Part shown: one piece after another, positions 26,705 through 36,043 of the stretch
How positions within the stretch are numbered: the first letter of the stretch is position 1
Layout of the letters: each line of letters begins with the position of its first letter
Source: Cohnella rhizoplanae
GTDB taxonomy: Bacteria; Bacillota; Bacilli; Paenibacillales; Paenibacillaceae
Length of the DNA: 64,000 bases
Reading direction: 5' to 3'
Assembly (NCBI RefSeq): GCF_948329515.1
Contig: NZ_CAOJCN010000009.1
Span: forward strand, 62,001 to 126,000
Translations under genes and position numbers: made by a program
Notes under the pieces: generated by a model
Databases searched by the model: none
The model's input: the letters and a program-made list of their open reading frames with translations, nothing else
Told to the model about the DNA's origin: nothing

Positions 26705-27619
26705 TTATTTTCTCATCTTAGGATCGAGTGCGTCCCGCAGGCCGTCCCCGAGCAGGTTGAAGCTAAGCAGAATCAAGCTGAATACGATCGTCGGGAACAC
26801 GAGACGATGCGGATGGTAACGCATATATGCCGCGCCGTCGCTCAGCAGGTTGCCCAGCGAAGCCAGCGGCGGCTTGATGCCGAGGCCGATGAAGCTCAGG
26901 AAGGCTTCGGCGAAGATGGCGGTCGGCACGACGAACGTAATCTGAACGACGATAACGCCCAGCGCGTTCGGAATCAGATGCTTCAGGATAATGCGGAACG
27001 GCTTGGCGCCCAGCGCTCTGGCTGCCAATACGAATTCTTGCTCCTTGAGCACGAGCATCTGCCCGCGCACGAGTCTGGCCATGGAGACCCAGCCTGTGAT
27101 CGCATAGGCCAATATGATCGTCGATACGCCCGGCCCGAGCACCATCAGCAGCAGGATGGAGAGCAGCAGGTACGGGATCGAGTAGATAACTTCGATGAAG
27201 CGCTGCATGAAGTTGTCGACCTTGCCGCCGAAGTAAGCGGAGATGCCGCCGTACAGCACGCCGATCACGAGGTCGAGCAGCGCGGCCATGATGCCGATGA
27301 ACAGAGAAATGCGGGCGCCCCACCAAACGCGCGTCCACAAATCGCGGCCGAAATCGTCCGTGCCGAAATAGTGATCGGCCGAAGGGCGAAGATTGACGGC
27401 GCTGGCGTTCTGCGTCTCATAGTCGTAGCCGCTGACGAGAGGCACGATGAGGGCGAGCAGCGTGACGACGATCATTACGAAAAGTCCGGCCATGGCCAGC
27501 TTGTTTTTCTTAAGACGCCTCCAGGCGTCCTGCCAGTAACTGACGGAAGGGCGAAGGATCGCTTCTCTGTCGCCTGACTTGACCGCCGGCTCGAATTGGC
27601 TCTTGGCGATGTTGTCCAT
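26705..27619 (-). CDS. Oligopeptide ABC transporter permease, OppC type
   Basis: A 304-residue permease with an N-terminal soluble stretch, first helix at about 42-64, the OppC_N motif and a BPD_transp_1 core whose EAA loop reads AARALGAKPFRIILKHLIPN. YFGTDDFGRDLW is the usual C-subunit signature. It pairs with OppB. The start lies 3 nt past the oppB stop. Confidence 0.93.
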   Translation of the reverse strand: MDNIAKSQFEPAVKSGDREAILRPSVSYWQDAWRRLKKNKLAMAGLFVMIVVTLLALIVPLVSGYDYETQNASAVNLRPSADHYFGTDDFGRDLWTRVWWGARISLFIGIMAALLDLVIGVLYGGISAYFGGKVDNFMQRFIEVIYSIPYLLLSILLLMVLGPGVSTIILAYAITGWVSMARLVRGQMLVLKEQEFVLAARALGAKPFRIILKHLIPNALGVIVVQITFVVPTAIFAEAFLSFIGLGIKPPLASLGNLLSDGAAYMRYHPHRLVFPTIVFSLILLSFNLLGDGLRDALDPKMRK

Positions 27620-27622
27620 TGT

Positions 27623-28552
27623 CTATCTCCCCTTCCCTAACCGAATCCGCGGATCGACCAGGCCGTACGCGATATCCGTGATGAACATGACGAAGATCAG
27701 GATGGCCGCATAGAAAATCGCCAGCCCCGCGATCATCGTATAGTCCGTCGTCAGGATCGACTGCACGAACTGATGGCCGAGTCCCGGCACCGAGAAGATC
27801 GTCTCGACGACGAGCGTGCCGGTGACGACGTTGGCCGCGATCGGACCGAGAATGGTGACGACCGGAAGAATGGCGTTGCGGATCATGTGATTCCATACGA
27901 TGCCGTTGCCGCGGATGCCCTTGGACTTGGCGGTCTTAATATAATCCTGGCTGGCGACGTCCAGCATCGAAGCCCGCATCATGCGCGCGAGGATGGCGAT
28001 GGTGCCGAACGATAGCGCCAGCGCGGGCAGCACGCGATGCTCGGGACCGTTCCACAGTCCGGGCGGCAGTATCCCCCACTTAACGCCGACAAAGTATGAG
28101 AGCAGCGGCCCGATAACGAACGAAGGTACGGAGATTCCGATAATGGCGATAAGCATCGCGGAGTAGTCCCCGGCCTTGTTGTGCTTCAGCGCCGCGAAAA
28201 TGCCAAGTAATAAGCCGATGATGATGGCGAAAATCAAAGATTCGACACCCAATTCGAGCGATGCCGGGAAGTTGTGCTTGATGATCTCGACGACGTCGCG
28301 CGTCGGGTATTGATAGGAGACGCCGAGGTCCCCTTGAACCACTTGGCCCATGTACTTCAGGTACTGCTGCCAGACGGGTTTGTCCAGGCCGTATTGCTCC
28401 CGCAAAATCTGCAGATTCTCGGGCGACAGCTTCGATGCGTTCTCGCCGAACGGATTGCCCGGCAACAGCTTCATCAGGAAAAACGTGACGGTAACGACGA
28501 CCCACAGCGTAATAATCATGTACATGAATCTGCGCAAGGTATACTTCAGCAT
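27623..28552 (-). CDS. Oligopeptide ABC transporter permease, OppB type
   Basis: A 309-residue permease with six predicted helices. Signature blocks: YTLRRFMYMI at the start, FLMKLLPGNPF, YGLDKPVWQQY and the EAA loop KSKGIRGNGIVWNHMIRNA. The ATG at 28552 is preceded by GGGAGGG; the frame is open further up but lacks the family start. Separated from oppA by 129 nt that hold a stable hairpin. Confidence 0.93.
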   Translation of the reverse strand: MLKYTLRRFMYMIITLWVVVTVTFFLMKLLPGNPFGENASKLSPENLQILREQYGLDKPVWQQYLKYMGQVVQGDLGVSYQYPTRDVVEIIKHNFPASLELGVESLIFAIIIGLLLGIFAALKHNKAGDYSAMLIAIIGISVPSFVIGPLLSYFVGVKWGILPPGLWNGPEHRVLPALALSFGTIAILARMMRASMLDVASQDYIKTAKSKGIRGNGIVWNHMIRNAILPVVTILGPIAANVVTGTLVVETIFSVPGLGHQFVQSILTTDYTMIAGLAIFYAAILIFVMFITDIAYGLVDPRIRLGKGR

Positions 28553-28597
28553 GGAAAACCCTCCCTTCTCGGAATTTACAAGCGTCAAGCACATGAA

Positions 28598-28620
28598 GGA
28601 AGCCGTCCAAGACGGCCTCC
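28598..28620 (-). promoter_or_regulatory. Intercistronic hairpin between oppA and oppB
   Basis: A 10-bp stem (one G-U pair) with a 3-nt loop but no full T-run. Likely a partial terminator or RNA stabiliser that raises oppA levels above the transporter genes. Confidence 0.6.
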
Positions 28621-28681
28621 CTCATGGTTTGGCGGTGACTGTACCGGGTGCGTTATTAAAGCTGCAAGCTCGACGCTTGTA

Positions 28682-30382
28682 TTATTCTTCGAAGTGAGCC
28701 CACTTCAGTTCGAAATCGGGACCGTAAGGCGGCAGGATCAGATCCTTGAGCTTCGGGTTGATGACGAACGGCGAGGAACGGAAGTAAAGCGGCGTGACGG
28801 CTGCTTCGCTGAGCAGAATCTTCTCGGCTTGCGCCATCTCTTCAGCGCGCTTGGCGTTGTCCGTCTCGAGTTGAGCGGCCTTCACCAGCTTGTCGTACTC
28901 GGCGTTCGACCAGTCTTGCGTGTTGAACGAGCCGCCGGTCAGGAACATGTCCAGCCAGGTCATCGGATCGTTGTAGTCCGCGCCCCACAGGGAGCTGACG
29001 ATCTGATAGTTCTTGGACAGCTCGCGGTCCAGACGGTTCGCGTGCGGCAGCGGTTCGGTCGTTACGTCTACGCCCAGGTTCGTTTTCCATTGGGAAACGA
29101 GGTACTCGAGCATTTTCTTGCCGGTCTCCGTGTCGTCGCCGATGATGGAGAGCTTAGGCAGCGTAGCGCCGGATTCCTTGAGGCCTTCGGCCAGCAGTTC
29201 CTTCGCCTTGGCTGCGTCGAACGCGGCTTCGGTGTCGCCTACGACGGTGCGGAAGTCCTTGCCGTTGCCGTCTTGGTTGCCGGCGGGTACGAAGCCGGTC
29301 GAAGGCACGGAGCCGTTCTTCAGCACGAGGTTGGCTACGCCGGCGCGGTCGATCGCCATCGTGAACGCTTGGCGAACCTTGACGTTGGCGAATGCGGGAA
29401 CCTTCGTCGCTTGGAAGTTCAGGTAACCCGTGACGAGCTCCTTCTTCATTTGCAGGTCGGGCTTGCCGTCGTAAGCGAGCATCTGGTCGCCCTTGACGTC
29501 CGCGTAGTCTGTCGCGCCCGTCTCGTACAGGTTCAGGCCGGTCGCCGTATCCTTGACGATGTTCAGGGTAACTTTATTCAGCTTGACGTTGGCGGCATCC
29601 CAGTACTTGTCGTTCTTTTCAAGCACGAGCTGCTGCTCGTGGTCCCACTTGGTCAGCTTGAACGGACCGGCGCCGAGCACCTTGTCCGCGTCCGCGCCGC
29701 TCTTGTCGCCTTGAGCGGATACGAACTTCTCGTTCTGCGGGTAGAAGTTCAGGAACGCCAGCTGGGCCGTAAAGAACGGAACCGGGTGGTCCAGCGTGAT
29801 CTCCAGCGTCGTGTCGTCCTTGGCGACGACGCCGAGCTTGTCCTGCGCGGCCTTGACGGCTGCGTCGTCCTTGGCGGTCAGGATGTCGTTGCCGCCCTTG
29901 ATCCAAGCGAGCATGAACGCATAGGTTGCCTTGGTCTTCGGATCGAGCGTGCGCTTGTAGGAGTATACGAAATCCTTGGCGGTCAGCGGATCGCCGTTCG
30001 CCCAGGTCAGACCGGACTTCAGCTTGACCGTGTAGACCAGGCCGTCCTCGGAGATCGTCGGCATGCCGTCGGCGAGCGCCGGCTGCGGCTGCAATTCTTT
30101 ATCCAAACGGTACAGGCCTTCGCTGATGGCGCCGAGAATCGTGAACGATGCGGCGCTCTCCGCGATCGATACGTCCAGTGCCGGCGGGTCTGCACGGTAA
30201 TTCATCACGAGTTCGGTCTTGCCGGAGGAGCTGGATGGTGCGCTTGCGCTCGCGGACGAGCTGGCGCCGGAGCTTGCGCTTGGGCTGCTTGCGTTGTTGT
30301 TATTGTTGTTGCCGCAAGCAACCAACGAAGCGCCGAGCAGCGTCAACGTAAGAATACCTGACACAATCTTCCTTGTCTTCAT
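28682..30382 (-). CDS. Oligopeptide-binding lipoprotein, OppA/SBP_bac_5 type
   Basis: The extracellular solute-binding protein of the importer, 566 residues. A lipoprotein signal ends LLGASLVAC with the lipidated Cys at 23, then a low-complexity Asn/Ser linker (to about 55), then the SBP_bac_5 fold (AISEGLYRLDKELQPQPAL, TVKLKSGLTWANGDPLTAKDF region in parts, DYNDPMTWLDMF). The ATG at 30382 follows GGGGAGG by 7 nt. It is first in the operon and presumably the most highly expressed. Confidence 0.94.
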   Translation of the reverse strand: MKTRKIVSGILTLTLLGASLVACGNNNNNNASSPSASSGASSSASASAPSSSSGKTELVMNYRADPPALDVSIAESAASFTILGAISEGLYRLDKELQPQPALADGMPTISEDGLVYTVKLKSGLTWANGDPLTAKDFVYSYKRTLDPKTKATYAFMLAWIKGGNDILTAKDDAAVKAAQDKLGVVAKDDTTLEITLDHPVPFFTAQLAFLNFYPQNEKFVSAQGDKSGADADKVLGAGPFKLTKWDHEQQLVLEKNDKYWDAANVKLNKVTLNIVKDTATGLNLYETGATDYADVKGDQMLAYDGKPDLQMKKELVTGYLNFQATKVPAFANVKVRQAFTMAIDRAGVANLVLKNGSVPSTGFVPAGNQDGNGKDFRTVVGDTEAAFDAAKAKELLAEGLKESGATLPKLSIIGDDTETGKKMLEYLVSQWKTNLGVDVTTEPLPHANRLDRELSKNYQIVSSLWGADYNDPMTWLDMFLTGGSFNTQDWSNAEYDKLVKAAQLETDNAKRAEEMAQAEKILLSEAAVTPLYFRSSPFVINPKLKDLILPPYGPDFELKWAHFEE

Positions 30383-30707
30383 GTACTGGCCTCCCCAGAT
30401 TTTTGATCGAGCAGATTTCGCATGAACTTTTTCCAGTTTTCTAGCGGATGCTCTCTCTCCTAGGCGATTATAAAGCAAGATTCTGAAGAAATCTATGATT
30501 ATTTGCACATTTTTTAATCAAACGTTGAAATAACTTTTAAACGATTTAGCGTATAAAAGCGGCTATTCTTTAACGCGGTCTTACTTTACCAATGGAAAGC
30601 AGTAAATGTAAGCGAGTTCAATTGTTACTTATCCACAAAACAATCGTTTAAAATAATCCTTCGTGTCACACATATGTTAGATTACAAATAATAGATGTAA
30701 CTGGAAA
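30383..30707. other. AT-rich promoter region upstream of oppA
   Basis: A 325-nt gap with no gene. On the minus strand TATAAT (30472-30467) is the best -10 candidate for oppA, about 90 nt from the start; no good -35 is visible. No clear terminator for oppA-side or pncB-side transcripts was seen. Confidence 0.5.
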
Positions 30708-32162
30708 TTAAAAAGGGTCCTCGCGACGGTGAGATTCAATTAAATCCATCTTTAATTTCCATGCCCGCTCGCTCAGATTCACCCGATACAGTTCAGGATT
30801 CAGCTTGCGCTTGTATTGCGGCCAGAACAAATCGAGCTGCCGGTCGTGATAGGACCGAATCTCCTCGAGCGACGGCAGTCGTCCCGCCAGTTCCCCGTTC
30901 ACGATTACGGGCGTCAGCAAAGGCACCGCATCGTAGTTGTCGATGTATTTGCGAATGTACGGGTGCACCGGATCGAACAGCATGATCCGTTTGCCCTGAC
31001 GAATGTCATCCTCGTCCTTGAGCGCGATGTAATCTCCCTCGGCCTTCCCCGTCTCCCGGCTGACAATGCGGTATACGTCCTTTAGACCCGGCGTTGTCAC
31101 CTTCTCGGGATTGGCAGAGATCTTGATCACGGGCTGATAGACGCCGCCCCTCGAGATGGCGACCATCTTGTACACGCCGCCGAGCGAGGGCTGATCCGCC
31201 GCCGTGATCAGCTTGGTGCCGACGCCCCACACGTCGATGCGCGCGCGCTGGCTCTTCAGGTTGTCGATGATATTCTCGTCCAGATCGTTGGAGGCGGTGA
31301 TCTTCACATCCATCAAGCCGGCCTCGTCCAGCATCTGTCGCGCCTGCTGCGACAAATACGCAAGGTCCCCGCTATCCAGCCGGATGCCGACCATCCGCTT
31401 GCCGGCGGCCGCCAGCGACCGCCCGATCCGGATGGCATTCGGCACGCCGCTCCGCAGCGTATCGTATGTGTCGACGAGCAGCGTCACCTGATCGGGGAGG
31501 GCCTCGGCGTATTTGCGGAAGGCCTCCTCCTCGGTATCGAACGCCTGAACCCAGGCATGCGCGTGCGTGCCCTTGGACGGAATGCCGAACATCATGCCGG
31601 CGCGCATGTTGGAGGTCGCATGGAAGCCCGCCACGTACGCCGCCCTCGCGCCCCACACGGCGGCGTCCGCTTCCTGCGCGCGGCGCGTGCCGAACTCCAG
31701 CAGCAGATCGTCCGGCGCGACCTGCCGGATGCGCGACGCCTTCGTCGCGATCAGCGTCTGATAGTTCAGGAAGTTCAGCATCGCCGTCTCGATCAGGTGG
31801 GCTTCGAACAGGCGCGCCTCGATCCGGATGAGCGGCTCGTTAGGGAACACCAGCGTTCCTTCGGGAATCGCATGCAAATGGCCCGTGAAGCGAAAATCGC
31901 GGAGCGCCTCGAGAAATCCCGGCGCGTAATTCTCTTCCTGGCTTCGCAAGTAATCGAGCTCGGCGTCGCCGAACCGCAGCGCTTCAATATAATGCACGAT
32001 CCGCTCCAAGCCTGCGCATACCGCGTATCCGTTGCCGAACGGCAGCTTGCGGAAGTACACCTCGAATACCGCCCGCTCGTTCAGCGTCCCCTGTACCCAG
32101 TGAGCGTACATCATATTGATCTGATACTTGTCCGTATGGAGCGTGAGGCCTTCCCCGTACAT
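30708..32162 (-). CDS. pncB: Nicotinate phosphoribosyltransferase
   Basis: Salvages nicotinate to nicotinate mononucleotide for NAD synthesis using PRPP and ATP. The 484-residue length fits the family. Recognisable blocks are LTLHTDKYQINMMYAHW at the start, FLNYQTLIATKASRI, EFGTRRAQEADAA, GFHATSNM, HAHAWVQAF and the PRPP-side DSGDLAYL. The ATG at 32162 follows AAGGAGG by 7 nt. Single gene. Confidence 0.94.
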   Translation of the reverse strand: MYGEGLTLHTDKYQINMMYAHWVQGTLNERAVFEVYFRKLPFGNGYAVCAGLERIVHYIEALRFGDAELDYLRSQEENYAPGFLEALRDFRFTGHLHAIPEGTLVFPNEPLIRIEARLFEAHLIETAMLNFLNYQTLIATKASRIRQVAPDDLLLEFGTRRAQEADAAVWGARAAYVAGFHATSNMRAGMMFGIPSKGTHAHAWVQAFDTEEEAFRKYAEALPDQVTLLVDTYDTLRSGVPNAIRIGRSLAAAGKRMVGIRLDSGDLAYLSQQARQMLDEAGLMDVKITASNDLDENIIDNLKSQRARIDVWGVGTKLITAADQPSLGGVYKMVAISRGGVYQPVIKISANPEKVTTPGLKDVYRIVSRETGKAEGDYIALKDEDDIRQGKRIMLFDPVHPYIRKYIDNYDAVPLLTPVIVNGELAGRLPSLEEIRSYHDRQLDLFWPQYKRKLNPELYRVNLSERAWKLKMDLIESHRREDPF

Positions 32163-32301
32163 CGCGCTTCCTCCTTCGGGCAGGGATCGGAGCCGCATGA
32201 CCGGCGGCTTGCGCCCGGCGTTCCGTCCGATCTGCCTGTATTATGCGTGCTCTCCTGAATGTTCATGCAGCGGAAATGCATGCGTGCCGAATCAACTCGA
32301 A

Positions 32302-32334
32302 AAGCCGGGCGACCGCGCCCGGCTTCACTTTTTT
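32302..32334. terminator. Strong intrinsic terminator after the GTPase pair
   Basis: A perfect 10-bp stem AAGCCGGGCG/CGCCCGGCTT with a 4-nt loop; TTTTCG on the minus strand (end of the GTPase unit) and ACTTTTTT on the plus strand. No plus-strand gene lies upstream of it. Confidence 0.85.
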
Positions 32335-32406
32335 CTAATCGCCTAGCGCGCCCGCCTCTCGGCGGACGATCGATCTAATCATACCCTGAACGTGCCGCAT
32401 CGAATC

Positions 32407-33018
32407 TTAAGTCGCCGCTTGGCCGATCGCGAACCGCTCGATCTCAGCCAACCCGCTCCGGTCTCTCGCGCTGTAGAAGACGATAGGCCCGGCATATCGT
32501 CCCCCGAGCTCGCGCCGCAGCGCCTCCCGCTCCTCGGGCAGCAGCCCGTCGGCGAAGCTCCGGACGAGCATCGTCCGTTCCGCGAGCCCATTCCTGGCTA
32601 TGCCAGCCAGCAACCGATCGTCCGCCGCATGCAGCTTATCCTTGAAGACGATGAGGAGACGGTCGAACGACCGGAACGGGAATAGTCGAAAAAACGTCTC
32701 CGCCGGATGCGCGGCCGTCCCATAGCCGGGCGAGTCGACGAAGACGGCTTCTCCGCACGCGTGGACCAGCGCGGCGTCCGGATCATGCGCCCAGGAGGTC
32801 GCGTCCGTCCGCTGGCCGACGACGGGCCTCGGCACGCAGCCGCGGCCCGTCAGCAGATCGAGCAGGGCCGACTTGCCCGCGCCGGGCTGCCCGAGGATCG
32901 CGACCTTGCGCGTGCGCGGGATGACGGCGAGCTCCGACGCGAGCCGCCGCAGATTGCGCTCGAGCACCGAAGGCTCGCCGGCGGCGCCGCTCCTCTCGCG
33001 CCGCGCCCGGGCGCTCAC
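32407..33018 (-). CDS. Degenerate small GTPase, partner of the next gene
   Basis: A 203-residue P-loop protein similar to the G domain of its upstream neighbour. It keeps G1 (GQPGAGKSALL) and G3 (DSPGYGT) but the G4 position reads VRSFADG rather than NKxD, and it lacks the C-terminal helical region. It may bind nucleotide poorly or serve as a regulatory partner. Its start overlaps the neighbour's stop by 4 nt (ATGA), so the pair is made together. Function unknown. Confidence 0.78.
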   Translation of the reverse strand: MSARARRERSGAAGEPSVLERNLRRLASELAVIPRTRKVAILGQPGAGKSALLDLLTGRGCVPRPVVGQRTDATSWAHDPDAALVHACGEAVFVDSPGYGTAAHPAETFFRLFPFRSFDRLLIVFKDKLHAADDRLLAGIARNGLAERTMLVRSFADGLLPEEREALRRELGGRYAGPIVFYSARDRSGLAEIERFAIGQAAT

Positions 33019-34058
33019 GGCTGCTGCCCGATTCCGAGCTCCCGCTCCAGGATTCCCTGCGCCAGCGCGTGACAGTCGTTCAGGTAGGACCTGCCCGCCG
33101 CGAGCGTCACGCCGAACCCGGCGGCCGCCGCGATCGCCTGGCCGACGATCGGGACGAACCGGCCGACCGCCGTGGACGCGCTCTTGCCCGCGAACTTCTT
33201 CAGGAGCAGCATGATGCCCTCCTTGGTCCCGTAGTCGAGCACCCGCTTGCCGAGCGGCAGCAGTGACGGGATTAGCTTGTTCACCTTCTCGTCCGTGAGC
33301 CCGTAGGAGGCCCGGATCTCGGCGAACATCTTGTACATGATCGACATGTCGACCCCGACGTTAACGCCGGGCACGGGGTTGAGGCCGTTGGCCGCGGCGA
33401 GTCCTGCATACTTGTACACGGACTTCTCGCAAGCCTCCTTCTTCGCTTCGAGATGCACGAGGCTGAACGCCTTGGCCGACCGCGCATACTTCTCGCGGAG
33501 CGCCGGCTCCAACGCTGCCTTGATCCCGTCGACCAGCTCGCTTAAGCCTTCGCGGGTCCGGCAGCTGACGAAGTACACCTGCTCGGGCGCGCCGATCTGG
33601 CGCTCCACGTCTGCGACGATCTCCGCCTGAAGCTCCTCCGTCGTGCGGCCGTCCTCCCATAGATCGTCCAGCTTGTTGCGGACGAACAGGCAAATTCTTC
33701 CCTTCTCCCGCAACTCCTTGAAGAAGGCGGTGTCCGCCTCGTGGAACTTGCCCGCGAATACGCACAGGAACAGATCCAGCTCCTCCGGCCGGAACCGGTC
33801 CATCCATTCGTTCGGCGGAAACCGGGACGTCCCGTACCCGGGCAGATCCACGAGCAGCAGCTCCTCGTGGGCGATGATCTGCGCCTCAACCGTCGTGTCC
33901 GTCGTCACTCCCGTACGCGCGACCGGCTGTCCGACGATCTGATTGATGAGCGACGACTTGCCGGAGCCCGGCTGCCCGAATAGGGCGATCCGGAGCTTGG
34001 CTTCCTGCTCTTCTTCGATATCCTGCCGCAGCTTGGCCGCGTCCTCTCTAAGTCCCAT
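33015..34058 (-). CDS. IRG/Era-like GTPase with C-terminal helical domain
   Basis: A 347-residue GTPase: a short coiled N-terminus, G1 GQPGSGKSS (28-36), switch Thr in TTDTTVEAQ, G3 DLPGYGTS, G4 RNKLDDL, then a helical C-terminal half with small hydrophobic, glycine-rich helices (VGRFVPIVGQAIAAAAGFG). This layout resembles bacterial homologues of immunity-related and YcjF/DUF697-type membrane GTPases. Role unknown; membrane association is inferred. Preceded by GAGGGGGAG. Lies 25 nt from speD. Confidence 0.82.
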   Translation of the reverse strand: MGLREDAAKLRQDIEEEQEAKLRIALFGQPGSGKSSLINQIVGQPVARTGVTTDTTVEAQIIAHEELLLVDLPGYGTSRFPPNEWMDRFRPEELDLFLCVFAGKFHEADTAFFKELREKGRICLFVRNKLDDLWEDGRTTEELQAEIVADVERQIGAPEQVYFVSCRTREGLSELVDGIKAALEPALREKYARSAKAFSLVHLEAKKEACEKSVYKYAGLAAANGLNPVPGVNVGVDMSIMYKMFAEIRASYGLTDEKVNKLIPSLLPLGKRVLDYGTKEGIMLLLKKFAGKSASTAVGRFVPIVGQAIAAAAGFGVTLAAGRSYLNDCHALAQGILERELGIGQQP

Positions 34059-34083
34059 CGCAGCTCCCCCTCGCCATTTGCGC

Positions 34084-34893
34084 CTAACGAATATTTTTAC
34101 CGTAGAAAATCTCGTCCATCTCGACCTTCAGACGCTCCGCGATCTCCTGCTGCTCGGCCTCGCTCAGCTTGTCCTTGGTGTAGCCGAATAGGTAGTTGTT
34201 GAGGTCGAACTCGCGCAGCTTGCACTTCGTATGGAAGATATGCTCCTGGTACACGTTGACGTCAATCATATCATACGCTTCGATGACGGCATCGGGAATG
34301 TAATTCTGGATCGAATTGATGTCGTGGTCGATGAACAGCTTGTGTCCGTTGATGTCCCGCGTGAACCCGCGCACCCGGTAGTCGATCGTCATGATGTCCG
34401 TGTCGAACGAGTGGATGAGGTAATTCAGCGCCTTGAGCGGAGAGATCTCCCCGCAGGTCGAGACGTCGATATCCGCGCGGAACGTGCTCAGTCCCTCGCT
34501 CGGATGATATTCCGGGTACGTGTGCACGGTAATGTGGCTCTTGTCGAGCTGCAACGCGACATTGGCCGGCATCGGGCCGGGCGACTCCTCGTACGACTCC
34601 GTCGGCACCTCCACGATCGGTCCCTCCGAGACGAGCAGCGTCACGCTCGCGCCCTGCGGCACGTAGTCCTGCTTGGCCGTGTTCAGCACGTGCGCGCCGA
34701 TGATCTCCGCCACCGCGTTCAGGATCTTGGTCAGCCGCTCGGAGTTGTACTGCTCGTCGATGTAGGCGATGTACGCCTCGCGCTCTTCCTTGGTCTTGGT
34801 GTAGCAGATGTCGTACATATTGAAGCTCAGCGTCTTCGTCAGGTTGTTGAACCCGTGAAGCGTGATCCGCTGTTCGTTGGTTAGCGTCGTCAT
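34084..34893 (-). CDS. speD: S-adenosylmethionine decarboxylase proenzyme (long type)
   Basis: Makes decarboxylated SAM for spermidine synthesis. The 269-residue proenzyme is of the E. coli long class; self-cleavage before S119 in [13 protein letters not shown] would create the pyruvoyl cofactor. Other conserved parts are [18 protein letters not shown] and [22 protein letters not shown] precedes the ATG. No spermidine synthase gene is in the window. Confidence 0.94.
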   Translation of the reverse strand: MTTLTNEQRITLHGFNNLTKTLSFNMYDICYTKTKEEREAYIAYIDEQYNSERLTKILNAVAEIIGAHVLNTAKQDYVPQGASVTLLVSEGPIVEVPTESYEESPGPMPANVALQLDKSHITVHTYPEYHPSEGLSTFRADIDVSTCGEISPLKALNYLIHSFDTDIMTIDYRVRGFTRDINGHKLFIDHDINSIQNYIPDAVIEAYDMIDVNVYQEHIFHTKCKLREFDLNNYLFGYTKDKLSEAEQQEIAERLKVEMDEIFYGKNIR

Positions 34894-35046
34894 GTCGTCC
34901 CCTCGCTTCTGATCGGAATCGTGTCCTTATTATGGCTGAGGCTCGCGGTCCCCAATCCTCTCCTCTCTTTACCCCGAATGCGGCATTGCGGAGCACGGAC
35001 GACGCAGGGCTTGGTGCACGAGCGGACGAAGACGGTCGAGGGGAAT

Positions 35047-35073
35047 AAAAAAGACCCGCGGTCGGCGGGACTT
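35047..35073 (-). terminator. Intrinsic terminator of the comFB-like gene
   Basis: CCCGC/GCGGG stem extended by outer AAG/CTT pairs with one mismatch, followed on the minus strand by CTTTTTTATT. Confidence 0.75.
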
Positions 35074-35091
35074 GGGAGGACCTGTGCGGGA

Positions 35092-35388
35092 CTATTCGCC
35101 GGGTCTGTGCTGCGGATTGGACTCCACCACCTGCAGGGAGCGGGTCAGCTCCTGCAGAATATCGGATTGAAGCTGCGTATTCATGTATAGCGCCTTGATA
35201 TAGGCCTGCCCTGCTTGCGTGGACGTGTATTTGGGCTTCAGATGATTAAGGGTGAGCACGATGATGTCCGTCGTGCACTTCTCGCAGTTGCACTTCAGCG
35301 GGTAGTTGGGCAGAATATGTTCCTCGAAGAAGCTCACGACGATCGGTTCCATCGCGTTGAATATAGATGAAGCTTTCGCAAATTCCAT
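35092..35388 (-). CDS. comFB: ComFB family protein (late competence)
   Basis: A 98-residue protein of the ComFB family. It has the N-terminal helix NAMEPIVVSFFEEHIL, the Cys-rich loop CNCEKCTTDI that likely binds zinc, and ALNHLKP-like TLNHLKPKYTST. ComFB is linked to competence in Bacillus, and relatives bind c-di-nucleotides in cyanobacteria; here it stands alone without comFA or comFC. The ATG at 35388 is favoured over a TTG 9 nt upstream, because GGGGAG is 11 nt from it. Confidence 0.85.
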   Translation of the reverse strand: MEFAKASSIFNAMEPIVVSFFEEHILPNYPLKCNCEKCTTDIIVLTLNHLKPKYTSTQAGQAYIKALYMNTQLQSDILQELTRSLQVVESNPQHRPGE

Positions 35389-35549
35389 CGCGTCCAAAAC
35401 TCCCCGGGTGCCTTTTTACCTCCCAGCATACCATAGCGCGGCGCACGCGTCATTAAGCCGCAAGTCCAATAGTTGGCGCGGGATCGGCCGTTAAGCGGGA
35501 CTGTCCCGTGGGTAAAGGACTACAACACCGACTAAAGGAGTGCTGCCCG

Positions 35550-35762
35550 ATGTCCGAATATACAGATTCCGCTGCTGAACTGCCTCAATTCGATCCGGGG
35601 ACGCCGGAGATCACGCCGCCGACTTCCCCCGAGATCTCGCCGGTCGTGCCGAATCCCGATATCGTGCAGAACCCGCAGCCCGAGGTCAAGCCCGACGCCA
35701 TCCCGCCGGAGGTCAAACCGGACGCGGTGCCGCCGGAGACCCCGCCGGGTCAGCCCAAGTGA
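35550..35762 (+). CDS. Small acidic proline-rich protein
   Basis: A 70-residue protein rich in Pro, Glu and Asp with an imperfect repeat (PEVKPDAIPPEVKPDAVPPE). Probably disordered. Function unknown. AAAGGAG is 9 nt before the ATG and a clear terminator follows, which supports a real gene. Confidence 0.65.
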   Translation: MSEYTDSAAELPQFDPGTPEITPPTSPEISPVVPNPDIVQNPQPEVKPDAIPPEVKPDAVPPETPPGQPK

Positions 35763-35801
35763 CCGATGGGTTGATGCAGCCACGGCGGCGATGCCGAGTT
35801 G

Positions 35802-35826
35802 GAACCGCACAATTTTTGTGCGGTTC
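35802..35826 (+). terminator. Intrinsic terminator
   Basis: A perfect 11-bp stem GAACCGCACAA/TTGTGCGGTTC with a TTT loop, 40 nt after the proline-rich gene. Confidence 0.8.
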
Positions 35827-35875
35827 TTGCGTATGCGCGCTTGTCCGAAAGCAAGTTTTAAACCCTTGAATTAGT

Positions 35876-35893
35876 TTGTGATTTATTTCACTT
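35876..35893. promoter_or_regulatory. Rex/Fnr-type box 1
   Basis: TTGTGATTTATTTCACTT, an imperfect TGTGA-N6-TCAC dyad just upstream of the nox -35. Confidence 0.7.
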
Positions 35894-35899
35894 TACCCA

Positions 35900-35928
35900 T
35901 TGCATTCTGCGCCGGAGTGGCGTATATT
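35900..35928 (+). promoter_or_regulatory. Sigma-A promoter of the NADH oxidase gene
   Basis: TTGCAT (35900-35905), 17 nt, TATATT (35923-35928). Boxes 1 and 2 bracket it. Confidence 0.75.
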
Positions 35929-35943
35929 GGATTCAACAAGACA

Positions 35944-35961
35944 TTGTGATTTAAATCACAA
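35944..35961. promoter_or_regulatory. Rex/Fnr-type box 2 (perfect palindrome)
   Basis: TTGTGATTTAAATCACAA is perfectly symmetrical and lies just downstream of the predicted transcription start, a repressor position. Confidence 0.82.
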
Positions 35962-36043
35962 GAACATGGCGCGTGGGTTGTATCTTCGAATATGAAGCAT
36001 CGGATATCGATCCCGTCCATTTCGACCATCATTCCGGTCGTCT

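Noticed and set aside
28274..30361. 695-codon plus-strand frame over oppA/oppB
   Set aside because: Shadow of the lipoprotein gene; no ribosome site or domain.
32302..32334. Plus-strand gene or small RNA ending at the strong T-run
   Set aside because: No plus-strand promoter or frame was found upstream; the hairpin is explained by the minus-strand GTPase unit.
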